From positions 18,298,019 through 18,362,018 of the forward strand of contig CM045564.1 of the NCBI GenBank assembly GCA_024721245.1: 64,000 bases of DNA. Direction: 5' to 3'. The stretch's first letter is position 1, and every line of letters starts with the position of its first letter. The notes beneath the pieces are model-generated. The model saw only the letters and a list, made by a program, of their open reading frames with translations. It was not told the DNA's origin and did no database searches. Positions 1 to 11,066 of this stretch are shown here, one piece after another. Source of the DNA: Mitragyna speciosa (lineage: Eukaryota > Streptophyta > Magnoliopsida > Gentianales > Rubiaceae). The position numbers were made by a program, and so were the translations under genes.

Positions 1-217
1 CAAAGGGTAGATGGAATCTTACAGTTAATCATCTCTAAAACAGAAAAGAAATAAGAAAAAAATAACATTAGAATCTCCAAAATTGAGCCTTAGTGTAAGA
101 TCTTACAATTAATCACGAAATGGATCAAAATCAAATCAAGTAATCAAAATTAATATTTGTATAAAACTGCAAAAAGCACATAGCCAAAACTTGAGGGGTG
201 AAAGCAACGTTTCTCTG

Positions 218-270
218 ATCCCACATCGACGGCTGAAAATGGAGAGGAGGTGATAGGAGGACAATAATTA
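218..270 (+). promoter_or_regulatory. U2 snRNA promoter: USE plus TATA-like element
   Basis: ATCCCACATCG at 218-228 matches the plant snRNA upstream sequence element (consensus RTCCCACATCG). An AT-rich TATA-like element (ATAATTA) lies at about 264-270, some 25-30 bp before the U2 5' end. About 35 bp separate the two elements. In plants this wider spacing is typical of snRNA genes read by Pol II, while closer spacing marks Pol III genes. The motifs and spacing are seen; polymerase choice is inferred. Confidence 0.85.
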
Positions 271-294
271 CACAAGCCCAATTCGGTAGAAGGC

Positions 295-490
295 ATACCT
301 TTCTCGGCCTTTTGGCTAAGATCAAGTGTAGTATCTGTTCTTATCAGTTTAATATCTGATACTGTGGGCCATTGGCCCACTCGATATTAACTCAATTTTT
401 TAAGGGGGAGAGTCCACTACGGTAGCTTGCTACCGGGCCTCTCAAGCGTCGCCTTGGCGTTGCACTATTGCCTAGGCCTGGCACACCCCA
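295..490 (+). ncRNA. U2: U2 spliceosomal snRNA
   Basis: The RNA starts ATACCTTTCTCGGCCTTTTG, the highly conserved U2 5' end. The branch-point recognition sequence GTAGTA is at 328-333. The stem formed by GTGGGCC and GGCCCAC follows at about 364-380. A uridine-rich Sm site (AATTTTTTAAG) is at about 394-404. Two GC-rich 3' stem-loops run to GGCACACCCC near 490, giving about 196 nt, the usual plant U2 length. U2 pairs with the intron branch point in the nuclear spliceosome. The complete plant snRNA promoter upstream argues for a functional gene rather than a retro-pseudogene. Plants carry many U2 copies, so which variant this is cannot be said. Confidence 0.95.
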
Positions 491-508
491 TCAAATATCA
501 GTACCAAA
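489..508 (+). terminator. snRNA 3'-end box (candidate)
   Basis: Just after the U2 3' end, CA is followed by a short AT-rich spacer and AGTACCAA at 500-507. This is close to the plant Pol II snRNA 3'-end signal CA(N)3-10AGTNNAA, with one extra base in the last part. Its position fits; the match is imperfect. Confidence 0.45.
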
Positions 509-1582
509 TCCATTTGTCTGCAAGCCCAATTTTACACAGCAGAGTTTCGGTGCCAATTTTGTTTTTCAACAAGCCCAATGCTGTCTAGGACTTATTCTTA
601 ATTGCAAAGGAGACCAATGAAGAGAGCTCAGGAGAGATATTAGAGCCCAACCCAACTTGAATATTTTGAATTGAATGGGCTACATAGATTATGGCAGAGA
701 TAACATGGTTATCCTGGGTTGGGAATCAATGCATAAAAAAGCAATAATTAGTGCTAAAGCCTACTTTGAATATTTTTAATTATATGGAGTGAAAAAACAG
801 TTCGTCGGAGAAGCAATAATCAGTGCAAAAGACTACTTGAATATTTTTAATTGCATGGAGTAAAGATAGATTACCGTAGTATAATTTACAGGCCTCTTAG
901 GCCTTAGACAAGGGACTGGCTATCAATGTATCATAAAGCAAGAATTGATTTGGCCTGATAGACAATTGCAGTTCAAGGCAGAACTAAGCAAAATTGCATG
1001 CAAATTGCAGCATCAAATTGTTGAACACAATAACGTTTCTACATCATCCCATTTTACTCAAGGCAATCACAACAGCTCTCTCAAATCCAAACTAACTATA
1101 ACCCGGAGCTACCAAGAAATTTTCAAATTCTTTATATTCCGTTGAAACTTTGGCGATCCTTCCCAACCGTTTCATGTATTTGTGGCTTTAAGCCATGTGC
1201 TTCTCCCGAAGTTTACTTCTCCACAAGGAAATGAAATCATCTTGATAATCAGCATTGCAATCTGGCATTCTGTATGTATCTTGAAAAGAAGAAGCCTTCT
1301 TTCTTGAACCTGCCAAAAGAAGGAATTCAGATTAAGTGAACTTTTCAAGCAAAACAAGAGTATGCATGGCACAAACTCGACATCACTAATGATAATGAGT
1401 GAAAAGAATCCATATAAATTAGGATGATGACTTGAGATGACGATTTGAGAATTTGTTGAAAAAAGATTTCTTAAACGTAAATCACGTGTTTATTGAAATG
1501 TTGTAATTATTTTGTTATTACTAACAATAATTAATGTATGTACATTAGTAGCATAGTATAATATGTAGGGCAGTGGAATGAA
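509..1582. other. Intergenic, no gene recognised
   Basis: AT-rich sequence between U2 and MIR319. A phrase ending in TACTT(T)GAATATTTTTAATT recurs near 760-780 and 835-850, a minor local duplication. No convincing coding segment or RNA gene was seen. Confidence 0.6.
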
Positions 1583-1603
1583 AGGGAGCTCCCTTCAGTC
1601 CAA
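1583..1603 (-). ncRNA. miR319: Mature miR319
   Basis: The minus strand begins TTGGACTGAAGGGAGCTCCC at 1603 and has one more T at 1583, giving 21 nt. This equals the canonical miR319a/b sequence as I recall it. It differs from miR159 in the usual positions (TTGGACTG rather than TTTGGATTG). Confidence 0.93.
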
Positions 1604-1770
1604 GACGTGACAGCAAGAACTGAAAACAGCTCCTGCATCATTGAATCACAAAAACATCGTCCAATATATGCATAAATTCATTTGGTTGATGATGAATTTA
1701 TGAACCAATGAGTCAGCAGCTGATTTTATCAGCTTTTGAGCTGCCTCGGACTGGACTGAAGAGAGCTCCT
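1583..1770 (-). ncRNA. MIR319: MIR319 microRNA precursor
   Basis: Read on the minus strand, the segment begins with a star-like arm (AGGAGCTCTCTTCAGTCC, about 1770-1753) and ends with the miR319 sequence at 1603-1583. The two arms pair almost fully, and about 145 nt of sequence between them can extend the stem, for example CAGCTGCTGA with TCAGCTTTTG around 1710-1735. A long hairpin of about 180-200 nt with the microRNA on the 3' arm is characteristic of MIR319 and MIR159 loci, unlike most plant MIR genes. miR319 represses TCP transcription factors (CINCINNATA class) and so controls leaf growth and senescence. Identity comes from a match to the conserved mature sequence known for the family. 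Expression and exact processing cannot be seen. Confidence 0.93.
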
Positions 1771-1944
1771 ACCTCCATAACCCTCAATACTTCTACAAAA
1801 CACTTCGATTAAATCCCAATCCCTATTCATGATATTTTGCAATCAAACCCTTTCATGGCACAAAAACCACCAGTTTTATCCAGTATGCGTTCAGCCTCTG
1901 GAGTGTTTTTGTTATGAGATGTAAATGGTTGGGAGGAAATGGGG

Positions 1945-1953
1945 ATATATATA
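1945..1953 (-). promoter_or_regulatory. Candidate MIR319 TATA box
   Basis: On the minus strand a TATATATA run lies about 175 bp upstream of the 5' edge of the hairpin. Transcription would start near 1915-1920 and give a short leader before the precursor. Such runs are common in AT-rich DNA, so the call rests on position only. Confidence 0.35.
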
Positions 1954-4900
1954 CACAAATACATCTGACAAAGAAGAGGGCAAGAGAGACATGAAAATCT
2001 AAAGGGGAGTACTTGCTAACAACTGTAGAAGATTGCATGAATAGTACTGGCGAAAGTTTCAACCAGGAGAGATTGTGTGATGTGCATGAAATACATGGAG
2101 ATATATTGATTTTTGCACCTGAAAAGTGGACAAGTCTTTTAATTTCCGTACAATAACAGATGCAGGGCATCTAATCATCCAGCTGTGTTGGTTGATGTGA
2201 CAAGATAAAGGTTTGTAATAGAAGTACAAGGGTACTATTTAGCATTCTATGCTTAGCATACGGTGTTGCTTCCGATAAAGGAAGTCTGTCAGGGTTTGGG
2301 AGCAGCTGTAGCTTATAACACTAGCAGTATTTTTAACCAACACAAGTGGAGAAGTGCATGGGAAAAACTTCCTGAATTGTGGTATTTATTATGTTAGTTA
2401 AGGTTAAAGGACTAATAATTATAGCTTGTTAACACCAAACGAAATCCAATTTGAGCTTGACAGAACATACAAATGCTTGAGAACAATTGAAGTAATAAAC
2501 TCTTTAGATTGCAGCTTGAGATTTGAATTGTTGTTCAATGTTACTTAAGTTCGAGCCCATAAGCATTCTTGTGTACAATTCAACTTAGAGAATCCTAAGC
2601 TTAAGAATCAAATTGCACAAATTATTTAAGTTCAGGTTCAAACTTGATACGAGTGAAATAAGGCAACATTGTTTTTGATAACATCACGGTTGCTCTAGAA
2701 GTTAATTACTAGGTTCTATTGCAGCTATGGAAACAATTTTGTTGTTGCCGAGAAATACTTGAGAAGTGTATAAAGATAAAATGATAATGCTCTAATACCA
2801 AAGAGTTATATTAAAAAAAAGTAAATTTTCATAAAAAAATGATAAAGATTTTGTTAAAGTTTAGTTATCATTTCCAAAAAGTTACTATATTTTTTAAACT
2901 TTTAGGTCAAAATTAGGTTTTAACTTATATATTGGATCTCTTTAGTTGACTTTGTTAGGTTTCCTCCTCAACTAGTAGTATCAGATGCTATGTTTAATGT
3001 CTTGGATTATTCGTTGGCAAGTGATTTTTTCTTGGTGTTGTATAGGTAGTTTATTCTCTTCTTGGTCTTTGGACCGGAAAGTCTCAAGTTATACTGGGGG
3101 TTTAGTTGTTGGATTAAGAGAACCTATAGTTAGGCTAGGGATTCAGTGATGTTGGAATAGGAATTCAATTTATTTGGAATTAAAGAAAAGGTTAGGGTTC
3201 CATATGTGAATTAATAAAAGTTGAGCTTGGGTTAAGCAAGAGTGGGTTTGAAGTGAAATTTAATTTCACTATGAGAATAGTTAGGTCCATTGCTAGGTTA
3301 ATTTATCCTGCATTGATTTGAGAAATAAAGAAAGAAATAGTGCTAAATATAAACATAAAGGCTAAAATCCGCTAGCATAAGCTTTAAAAAAAAAAAAAGG
3401 TGTCAACTTATATATTCAGTCTCTGTGTCGAGTTTTCTTCCTCTAAAACAAAGTACCGAACGTATTATTTGCCGCAACCGATAGTAAAAACCATCATGTA
3501 ATGAAACTGTAAATGAATATGTTCCTCTGAATTTACAACGTTCATATAACAAACATGCTGATCCTAAGTTTCCTAACCTAGGATGTTCACCTATGATAGA
3601 AAGGCCAATGACCAAACTAGCTGGTTCGCTATTCCAACCAATCTAGTCCCTCGGCAACTATATCCTTGAGCTTATAATCAACTTGAGAGTTGCAATTATC
3701 TGTGTGAGTAGGTTGAAGTTGAAGTAGAATCCAGCAAAGATCGTCCTTGTTTGCAGAAGGAAGATTATATTCTGAGTTTTTGCATGCAACTTTTTGCCTT
3801 CCACAAAGACATTGATGGATTGGATGACTCTGGAGTCTCTTCCAACACGGTGCCATGCCCTTGCAGTACCAGTTACGTGGGACCTTGATCATGGTATTCT
3901 CAAGAATCCGACAGGGTTAAGCTAATAAGCTAAAAATCCATCTTGAGTTATCATTTCATTTGTCAACTCAACTTGTCTGCACTTCTGGCTTATGCTTTGC
4001 TAGAATTTTCGCTGATTTTCACTGTTTAGACTTTTAGAGTCACCTTCATGTGCTCTTTTTGCTTCCCTCCTTTGTTTCCATTTTACGAAGCACAGTACTT
4101 CGTTTGGGTGCCTGGCGAGCACTAAGGTGCAATGTAACAAAATTTCCTGCATTTTCTTCGGATTTTCGGAATTTATTTCCAAACTTTGTGCATATTGAAT
4201 TTCACTAAGTCAACATACAATAATAACATCAAATCTACAACGCATTATTTAGAAACAATACTTTGAAGTATTATGTATACACATTTTTTAATTAGCTTTT
4301 CACAAATTCAACCACCCTTTATTTCACATATATTACATCTCAAAAAATATTTTACAATATTAATTTTTAATAATATTTTAAAAAATACAATCTAAGCAGA
4401 CCCTGATTATCTATAACGAGGAATAATTGTGCTAATCTAACTAAGAAAGAAAAGAATGGTTTGGGTTAACATATTGTTTTGTTAATTGAAATATTAATAT
4501 ATGTTCTATAATTTTGCATGGCACACTCAAAATTATATATAATTTAGGGTTTAAACATCTTTGTTGTATTTGGTTTATGATGAAAGCTCGATTTTTTTCC
4601 AGTCTTTATCCTCAATTTTTTTTTATCAAACATATACTATTACAATTAAGAGAAGAGGAATACTACTTAGTGTGATTTGAATTCTCGACCTTTGGAGTGG
4701 AGTCGTAGAATTTTAACCGCTCAACTCTTTTATTCTTTCCCTCCTCAATTATTTTTTTTGTACACATCCCCTTCCTAAGAAAAAAAAATAAAAACAAAAA
4801 GTTCTGAATGTTTGGATTGCTTTACAAGTACTGTGAACTGGTTTGTCAGCGGTGGAAATTCAAACCCAAAAACTAGATTGTTTTTATAGGGTTAAATCAA

Positions 4901-7900
4901 ATGGATTGCTAATCGTACCAATCCATTTTCGAGCCCAAGAAAGGATGGGTTCAAAACCAAGAGAGGTTGTTCTGGGCCTAGGTTATAACTTTTCGAATTG
5001 CCAAGCCTCAGTATGACCACAGTCCAAGCTGGGCCCCAAAAAGTAGATCAGAGAATGAAGGAGAATTTATTGCCGACCCACATAGGACTTTCTTTTTCTT
5101 GATTTTTTGTTTTCTTTTGCTTAGCAAGGGATCGTTTCCTTCATAAAACCCGCATTTAGTTGTTTTATATGCTGAGAAAAGTTTATATAATCAATTATAG
5201 TTTTACAACTCAAAGAAAAAGAGAAAAAAAAAAAAGAATGGAGAGAAAAACATGAATCAATAACTTGTTGAAATGGAAGTGATAACGCAATCAACAAGAG
5301 TTTAAACACTATCAATTACACCAAACCGTGTGCTGAATATATTAATGATCAATATCAGCTCACATAATTACATACTTGAGGAAAATTAAGTCACAATGAA
5401 ATATATGGAAGGAAAAAGAATAAAATAAATTTGCAATATTATTAATATCTCAACAAATAATGAACACAATATTATTTAACAAAATAATGAAAAAAACAAA
5501 AGAGTAGTCATAATGAAAAAAATGGAAAAACTCAAAGAGTAGTTACAATACAAAAATTCTTTGTTAACATTTTATGCTTTTTGAATCTATAATTGCTGAC
5601 TATTCCAATGTACACCCTGTTTATAACTAATGAAACTTGGTGCACAAAACTCAATATAGCAAGTTGCTAAATGACTACATTAATTATTAAAAAAAACTAC
5701 TAAAAACTTTACTATAGTAGAACAACTAAACCGTTAAATAGAAACTTCTAAATTTGATTTATTATTCCAACAAAAGCACACCCAGCCTGTGTTCAAATCT
5801 GTATATAAATCCTTTTTGTGAAATACAATTTTTACAGTGCTAAATCTAAAAACTTAATCAACTGTAAGGAACCAATTTGAGATTCTTTATTTGTAAATAG
5901 GAGGGATGAGTTTATGCATCCATGATATTCTTGCACGTATAGCAATTTTTGCCAAAAGGTATATGTACATGTACAGTGTTCAAATGATCTTTTCTTTTTC
6001 AAAATTTGACATATGAAAGTAATGCATAATTCCTCAAAATATATTAGTCAATAAAATAATAGTTTCTTGAAAAAAAATTAAATGGCCTTGATATTTATGT
6101 GTGATGTCACTTAATACACTACTAAAAATCATATCTAACTAAATAAATGAAATAAGCTCTTCATGTTTGAATAGTAATCAAGATCGATCCAACTTACTTG
6201 TATAATTGTATATGATTGATATTAATCTACCACATGACAACGTTAGATGACTTGATCACGCAAATTTTTAATCGATTACCAATCAAAAAATCTAAAAAGG
6301 AAATAAATAAAAAAATTTGCAACTTTGTAAACCTGAATCCCCTTCCAGAAACAACTCATTAGCCCATTACTCTGTAATATTGTTCATCTGAATCCTTTTC
6401 CAGAAACAACTCATTAGCACATCATTCCCATCCACTCAAGCAAACTTTTTACCTTGGATTGTATGTGAATGGGATCCTCAAAACAAGTTTAATTTATTCT
6501 GCAGTTTGTGCGATTTAAGATGAACCCTTTTGACTACTGAACGTAAGATTTCGGTTTTTATGCTTTGTATTTCTCAAACTTTCTTGATTGGTCATGATTC
6601 TTTAATTATTCTATTCAAATTGTTGTGCTCTGGTTTATTTATTTATTATTTTTTTCTGATGAGTATACTCTACTTGATTCTGCTGTCGTTTTGTCTGAAT
6701 TCTTGCTGAAATTAGTTGTACGTATGTATATGTGTAATACACATATATATATATATATATGTATATGTACACGTTAAAATATTGTATATTGAAGAATCAT
6801 TATTAGTCGAAAGAATAAATAGTTATAATTGTAAATTGAAGTCAACTTTTATCTTGTAAGAGTAAGGCTTTTTCAACAAACCATATAGGGTTAAATTTGG
6901 TGCCGAACAATTTGTTTCTTTTTCTTTCTCTTCTCTTCTCTGGTGTCCATGAAGCCAGTATATAATAGCTTTCTTAAGGGTAACGTCTACTGTTACCATA
7001 TATCCGACTTTTTTCTTAGGAAAAAAAAAAAGGAAAGAATTTTTTTTTTTTTTGTCTCCTCCTCCTCCTTTCTGAAAAATATTGCGTTATTCATGCACCT
7101 TAGGAATTGTTAGGAATTGTTTCTCAAAAAACAAGAACAACTTTGTGTGAAAAGCATATGAAGGAGTATATTTGCCATCAATATACTTTATGCCAAAAGC
7201 ACAGGATATGATGATAGTGAAATCGATCTAATCTTCAAGTGACCGACAAAATGACATATTCATGGTTCTCTACACTATTCTCAGCCCACAAGCCAAAAGA
7301 AAGTTGAGATGCCAAGTGATTGAGAATATGAGGAAAATTGTAATGAAAGCAATATCCATGCCTTGTTTGCCACTTTCATTGTATAATATTTTAACCTCTT
7401 GTGATTCTCTTCATACATGGCCTCATTTTAAAAGACAAACCTATAAAAAACATTGTCAAAAATGGCCTCATATATCATCCAACACCTAGGAAAGGCCTCA
7501 GTCTTAACTTTTTAAAGATATCTTCTAGTGTGATTGTTTGTACTGGAGAATCAAATCCAATTTTTTAGGTCAAAGCATAGATTCTAACTCACTAAACTAT
7601 CTCGAGCATTTGAGGCTTATACTTTTTAATTAGATGATTTTAAAATCAAATATTTGCTTGTTAGTAGTTAATTGCTACTTTCTAAGTGATTAAATGTTTA
7701 ATTGCATACCATCAAAATTTGGAGTGAATCACTGCGCTATGTCTATTGAAGTAACTTTCAATAGATATTCAAAATAATATTGTGATATTACTCAGACATG
7801 GCTGTTGAGTGTTGGTGTGAAAGATGCATTATGTATCCCTTTTTTTTTTTCCCTTTTAACTGGATGAACATTGTGTGTCTTTCAAGTGATCATTTTGTTT

Positions 7901-7994
7901 CAGATATTATTTCAAGAAATTTCAAATATTATTTCAAGTATCTCCTTAAGTGATAAGTAATTGACAATCGCAATTTGATATGGATACGTTTCTC
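1954..7994. other. Long intergenic region
   Basis: About 6 kb of AT-rich DNA with no gene I can recognise. It holds a SINE-like head (4672-4732), a short (AT)n run near 6743-6760, poly-A/T tracts, and a repeated phrase (TTCCAGAAACAACTCATTAG) at about 6343-6363 and 6397-6417. Two minus-strand open frames at 3403-3892, the longer one rich in cysteine, resemble no family I know. Part of this region must be upstream regulatory DNA of MIR319. Confidence 0.5.
4600..4760 (-). mobile_element. SINE-like fragment with tRNA-type head (candidate)
   Basis: On the minus strand, GAGTTGAGCGGTTAAAA (about 4727-4711) resembles a Pol III A box. AAAGGTCGAGAATTCAAATC (about 4693-4673) resembles a B box, at a tRNA-like distance. 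The B-box region matches candidates at 9388-9410 and 52835-52860. No target duplication or tail was defined. Confidence 0.3.
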
Positions 7995-8400
7995 TTAAGG
8001 AGTTTGAAGACGTGTTTTGCTCGTACTAGGAACAGCAAGTCCTGCTGTTAGGAGAGACCAAAAGGATCCAGCTGCTACTATTGGAACCTGAAGGGTCGTT
8101 GAAGGTGCTTTTGCTTTTAATGTTCTAGGGTGGCTGTGGAAATCAAAGTTGACGCTTTCATCGTTGGTTGTATTTTCTAATGTTATCGGTCCAATAGCGA
8201 TCAAAAGACGTGGTCTATTTGTTGCTATTTCAATTATGGGGATCCATCAGGATTTTATCATGTCTTCTTCAGAGCAATGGCGTTTGACTAGTCCTTTTAT
8301 TTTTTGGCACTCCACTTCATGATGGTTCTCGTCAATGACATTGCAGCCACAGAGCAGTGATCCACCACAGATTCGGTATTTCGGCTGTCCATTAATTATT
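7995..8400 (-). pseudogene. Unrecognised coding remnant
   Basis: On the minus strand one frame from about 8385 to 7995 is open apart from a single TGA near 8250. The upstream part is cysteine-rich (C, CGC and C-x-KIKG-x-KRHC spacing). The downstream part contains a hydrophobic stretch (VPIVAAGSFWSLLTAG). I cannot assign a family. The internal stop and the lack of a start suggest a decayed exon or transposon fragment, or chance. Confidence 0.2.
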
Positions 8401-9845
8401 TTGGAAAAGGAAGTTTTGTTTTCTCAATATTTTAGAATAATATAAATACTCCAATACAACTTATTACAGGAGATTATATATATATCTGACGGTGTGGGTG
8501 TGCGTGTGCCGGGAAGAAAAAAATTCTTATATGAACTCAGTTTACGGTTCTGCCTGTAGGGTTCGTGGTTTAAAGTAAAGTCATGTAAAGATTCTTAAAT
8601 CACTTTATATCACTTTCTTACATCAGCATGTATTATTATATTTACGTTACACTTTTTTTAAATCACATGGTCCACAAGTGGGGCTGTAAACTCGGTCTAT
8701 GTAAAAATTTTTCTGAGAAAGGGGGCGGTTTGGAGCTACAATGAATATATAATTTTCTAGTTATGACATTATATTATAACACAAAGGAGTGCAAAACTTT
8801 CCCTTGTCTTATTCAAAGAGACTTCAACAATCACCAGTGGAGAAAGCCTTTTTTTTTTTTGGTTTATGGAAACAAACATTGAGGAGTTAATCTTGAAAGT
8901 TAACGCAAAAGATTCAAGGAACATCTTAATAAACGCATAAAATATATAACCTCATCGTATTTTAAGTCTTTGTATGATATTAGAAAGTAATGAAAAGTTA
9001 TTCCATTCCAAAATGTGGCATCCGCATTTTCAGCTACTTATAATAATTTTACATATCATCTATCCATAACGGAATCGAATATATTTTTGTGTGCCATAAG
9101 TCTGATGAGCCTTACTTGCTTAACCAACTCTTGTACGTCTTTCCATCAAATCCAACAAAATTAACTGCCTAACCAAACTTCTTTGTCCATTTCTCCCCAT
9201 TTCCCAAATTAATTTTCTTCAAATACTTCCTAATTCCTTTTTTTAGTTAACAGTGAACTGTATTCTAATATACTGCTAACTAACTCTATAGGAAAAGGAA
9301 CAACTGGGCTTGGGAGAATTAATGGGGACTGAACCACCATCGGACCAAACGGATGCATTATGCATCCATTTAGATTTTCGAGAGATAGGATTTGAATTCC
9401 TCACCTTCCATCCCATCTAACCTTTAAAGGCTTTGTAGTGGCAACCCAACCAAGTTGAGTTGGTTTTTTTTTTATATCAATTACTATTTTATTACAAATT
9501 TGTTATTTCATACAAGTGAGACGAAACTCCTAATAGTGTATTGGATAAAATCCTAAATTGTTTACCATACATAATTTGAGATATAACTTTCCAAAATTTA
9601 CCTAAATTTTCCCCTCTTTTAGAACCCAGAAGGTTGGGTTGGTTCAAATACTTCCTATTTATTTACTACTCCTTACTTTTGACAATTAGAATCTTGTTTT
9701 ATTGCTTGGAGGATTCTCGACCCCACCTCCCATTCCTCCTTAACTCTCGTTCATCTAAGACTCCTCCAAAAGTCCAAATCCGTTTCCCCAAATTTCCTCC
9801 TCTTTTTCCTAAAAGCCTAAAACCCTCCAAACCCTCATCCCCTGT
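8401..9845. other. Intergenic region upstream of RPI
   Basis: No gene seen. It contains a SINE-like fragment (9340-9475). The sequence becomes pyrimidine-rich toward the RPI promoter from about 9600. Confidence 0.5.
9340..9475 (-). mobile_element. SINE-like fragment (candidate)
   Basis: On the minus strand, AACTTGGTTGGGTTGCC (about 9457-9441) resembles an A box and GAGGAATTCAAATCC (about 9402-9388) a B box. This is the same B-box pattern as the fragment near 4690. It is followed by sequence with no clear tail. It is probably a decayed tRNA-derived SINE. Confidence 0.3.
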
Positions 9846-9853
9846 CTATAAAT
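9846..9853 (+). promoter_or_regulatory. RPI TATA box
   Basis: CTATAAAT at 9846-9853 is followed by a strongly CT-rich stretch, typical of plant 5' leaders. Transcription would start near 9880, giving a leader of about 360 nt before the ATG at 10242. The leader has short poly-A and poly-T tracts and an upstream ATG at 10097 opening a 66-codon frame that overlaps the CDS start in another frame. This upstream frame might lower translation. Confidence 0.55.
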
Positions 9854-10241
9854 GCCGCCATCATTCATCCCCCAATTCCCACTAACTTGCACTTCTCTTC
9901 CTCATTCTCTCCTGTCCACACACAAATCTCTCCATAGATAGATAACCCTTTCCTCATTTCCACCCACATTCCCATTTCTCTATCTTCCCCTCCTCCCAAA
10001 AAAAAAAAAAAAAAACATAAAGAAAAAAAAAATCCCTGATTTTTTTCCATTCTTCCTTAACCCAAAAATCCAATTTTTATACATACCCCGCAAGATTTGT
10101 CCCCTCTCTTCTTCTCATCTAACCCTATTTCTTTATTTGTCCATATCCCTTTAACACATTCAAGCCTCCCATTCATTATCCCACCCCAAAAAAATCCAAT
10201 CTTTTTCCAAAATTTTCCCACTTTTTCCCAATTTTTTGATC

Positions 10242-11066
10242 ATGGCAATTGCCTATCCACATTATTTGAGCTCCAAAAACCAAACCAGATCTGTTGAACC
10301 ACCTTTAATGGTGTCAAAGACACAATCTTCAACGAGCCGGGCTTCGGTTAATTTGACCCAAGATGAGCTCAAGAAGATTGCAGCTTATAAAGCTGTTGAA
10401 TTTGTCCAATCAGGTATGGTTTTAGGCCTTGGGACAGGCTCCACCGCCAAACACGCGGTGGATCGGATCGCTGAGCTGATGAAGATGGGGAAATTGAAGA
10501 ATATTGTTGGCATTCCCACTTCGAACATGACCAGAGATCAGGCAGTTTCGTTAGGTATTCCTCTGTCTGATCTCGATGCTCATCCTATAATTGATATGTC
10601 TATTGATGGTGCAGATGAAGTTGACCCGGATATGAACTTGGTTAAGGGGAGAGGAGGGTCGTTATTGCGGGAGAAAATGGTTGAAGCTGCGAGTAAGAAG
10701 TTCATTGTGATTGTTGATGAGTCTAAGCTTGTGAACTACATTGGTGGGAGTGGATTAGCTATGCCTGTTGAGATTGTACCATTTTGTTGGAAATTTACTC
10801 TCAAAAGGCTTGAAATGTTGTTTATGGAAGCGGGTTGTGTTGGGAAATTGAGGATGTTTGCGGGTTCTGAGAACCCTTTTGTTACCGATAACGGGAACTA
10901 CATAATTGATTTGTATTTTAAGAAGGATATTGGTGATTTGAAGGCTGCTAGTGATGCTATTTTGAGGCTTGCTGGTGTTGTTGAACATGGGATGTTTCTT
11001 GACATGGCTACTACCCTGATTGTTGCTGGTGAGCTTGGTGTCACTGTGAGGAATAAATTAACTTGA
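10242..11066 (+). CDS. RPI2: Ribose-5-phosphate isomerase, cytosolic type
   Basis: This 274-residue enzyme interconverts ribose 5-phosphate and ribulose 5-phosphate in the non-oxidative pentose phosphate pathway. Conserved RpiA motifs are present: the phosphate loop GTGST (64-68), DGADEVD (122-128) with the acid residues D122 and D125, and KGRGGSLLREK with K135 and E144. These match the catalytic D81, D84, K94 and E103 of E. coli RpiA in spacing. The first 36 residues are unconserved and do not look like a clear transit peptide. LTQDELKKIAAYKAVEF then matches the cytosolic RPI1/RPI2 group rather than the plastid RPI3 group. The frame can be read two codons further upstream to a TTG, but the ATG at 10242 has A at -3 and G at +4 and is the believable start. 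There is no intron, as is usual for this group. The gene looks intact. RPI1 versus RPI2 is not settled. Confidence 0.95.
   Translation: MAIAYPHYLSSKNQTRSVEPPLMVSKTQSSTSRASVNLTQDELKKIAAYKAVEFVQSGMVLGLGTGSTAKHAVDRIAELMKMGKLKNIVGIPTSNMTRDQAVSLGIPLSDLDAHPIIDMSIDGADEVDPDMNLVKGRGGSLLREKMVEAASKKFIVIVDESKLVNYIGGSGLAMPVEIVPFCWKFTLKRLEMLFMEAGCVGKLRMFAGSENPFVTDNGNYIIDLYFKKDIGDLKAASDAILRLAGVVEHGMFLDMATTLIVAGELGVTVRNKLT

Noticed and set aside
150..380. Minus-strand open frames overlapping U2
   Set aside because: They are antisense to a well-defined U2 snRNA and its promoter and have no protein features.
10236..10241. Two extra codons (TTG-ATC) before the RPI ATG
   Set aside because: TTG is not a normal start in plants, and the ATG at 10242 has a good context.
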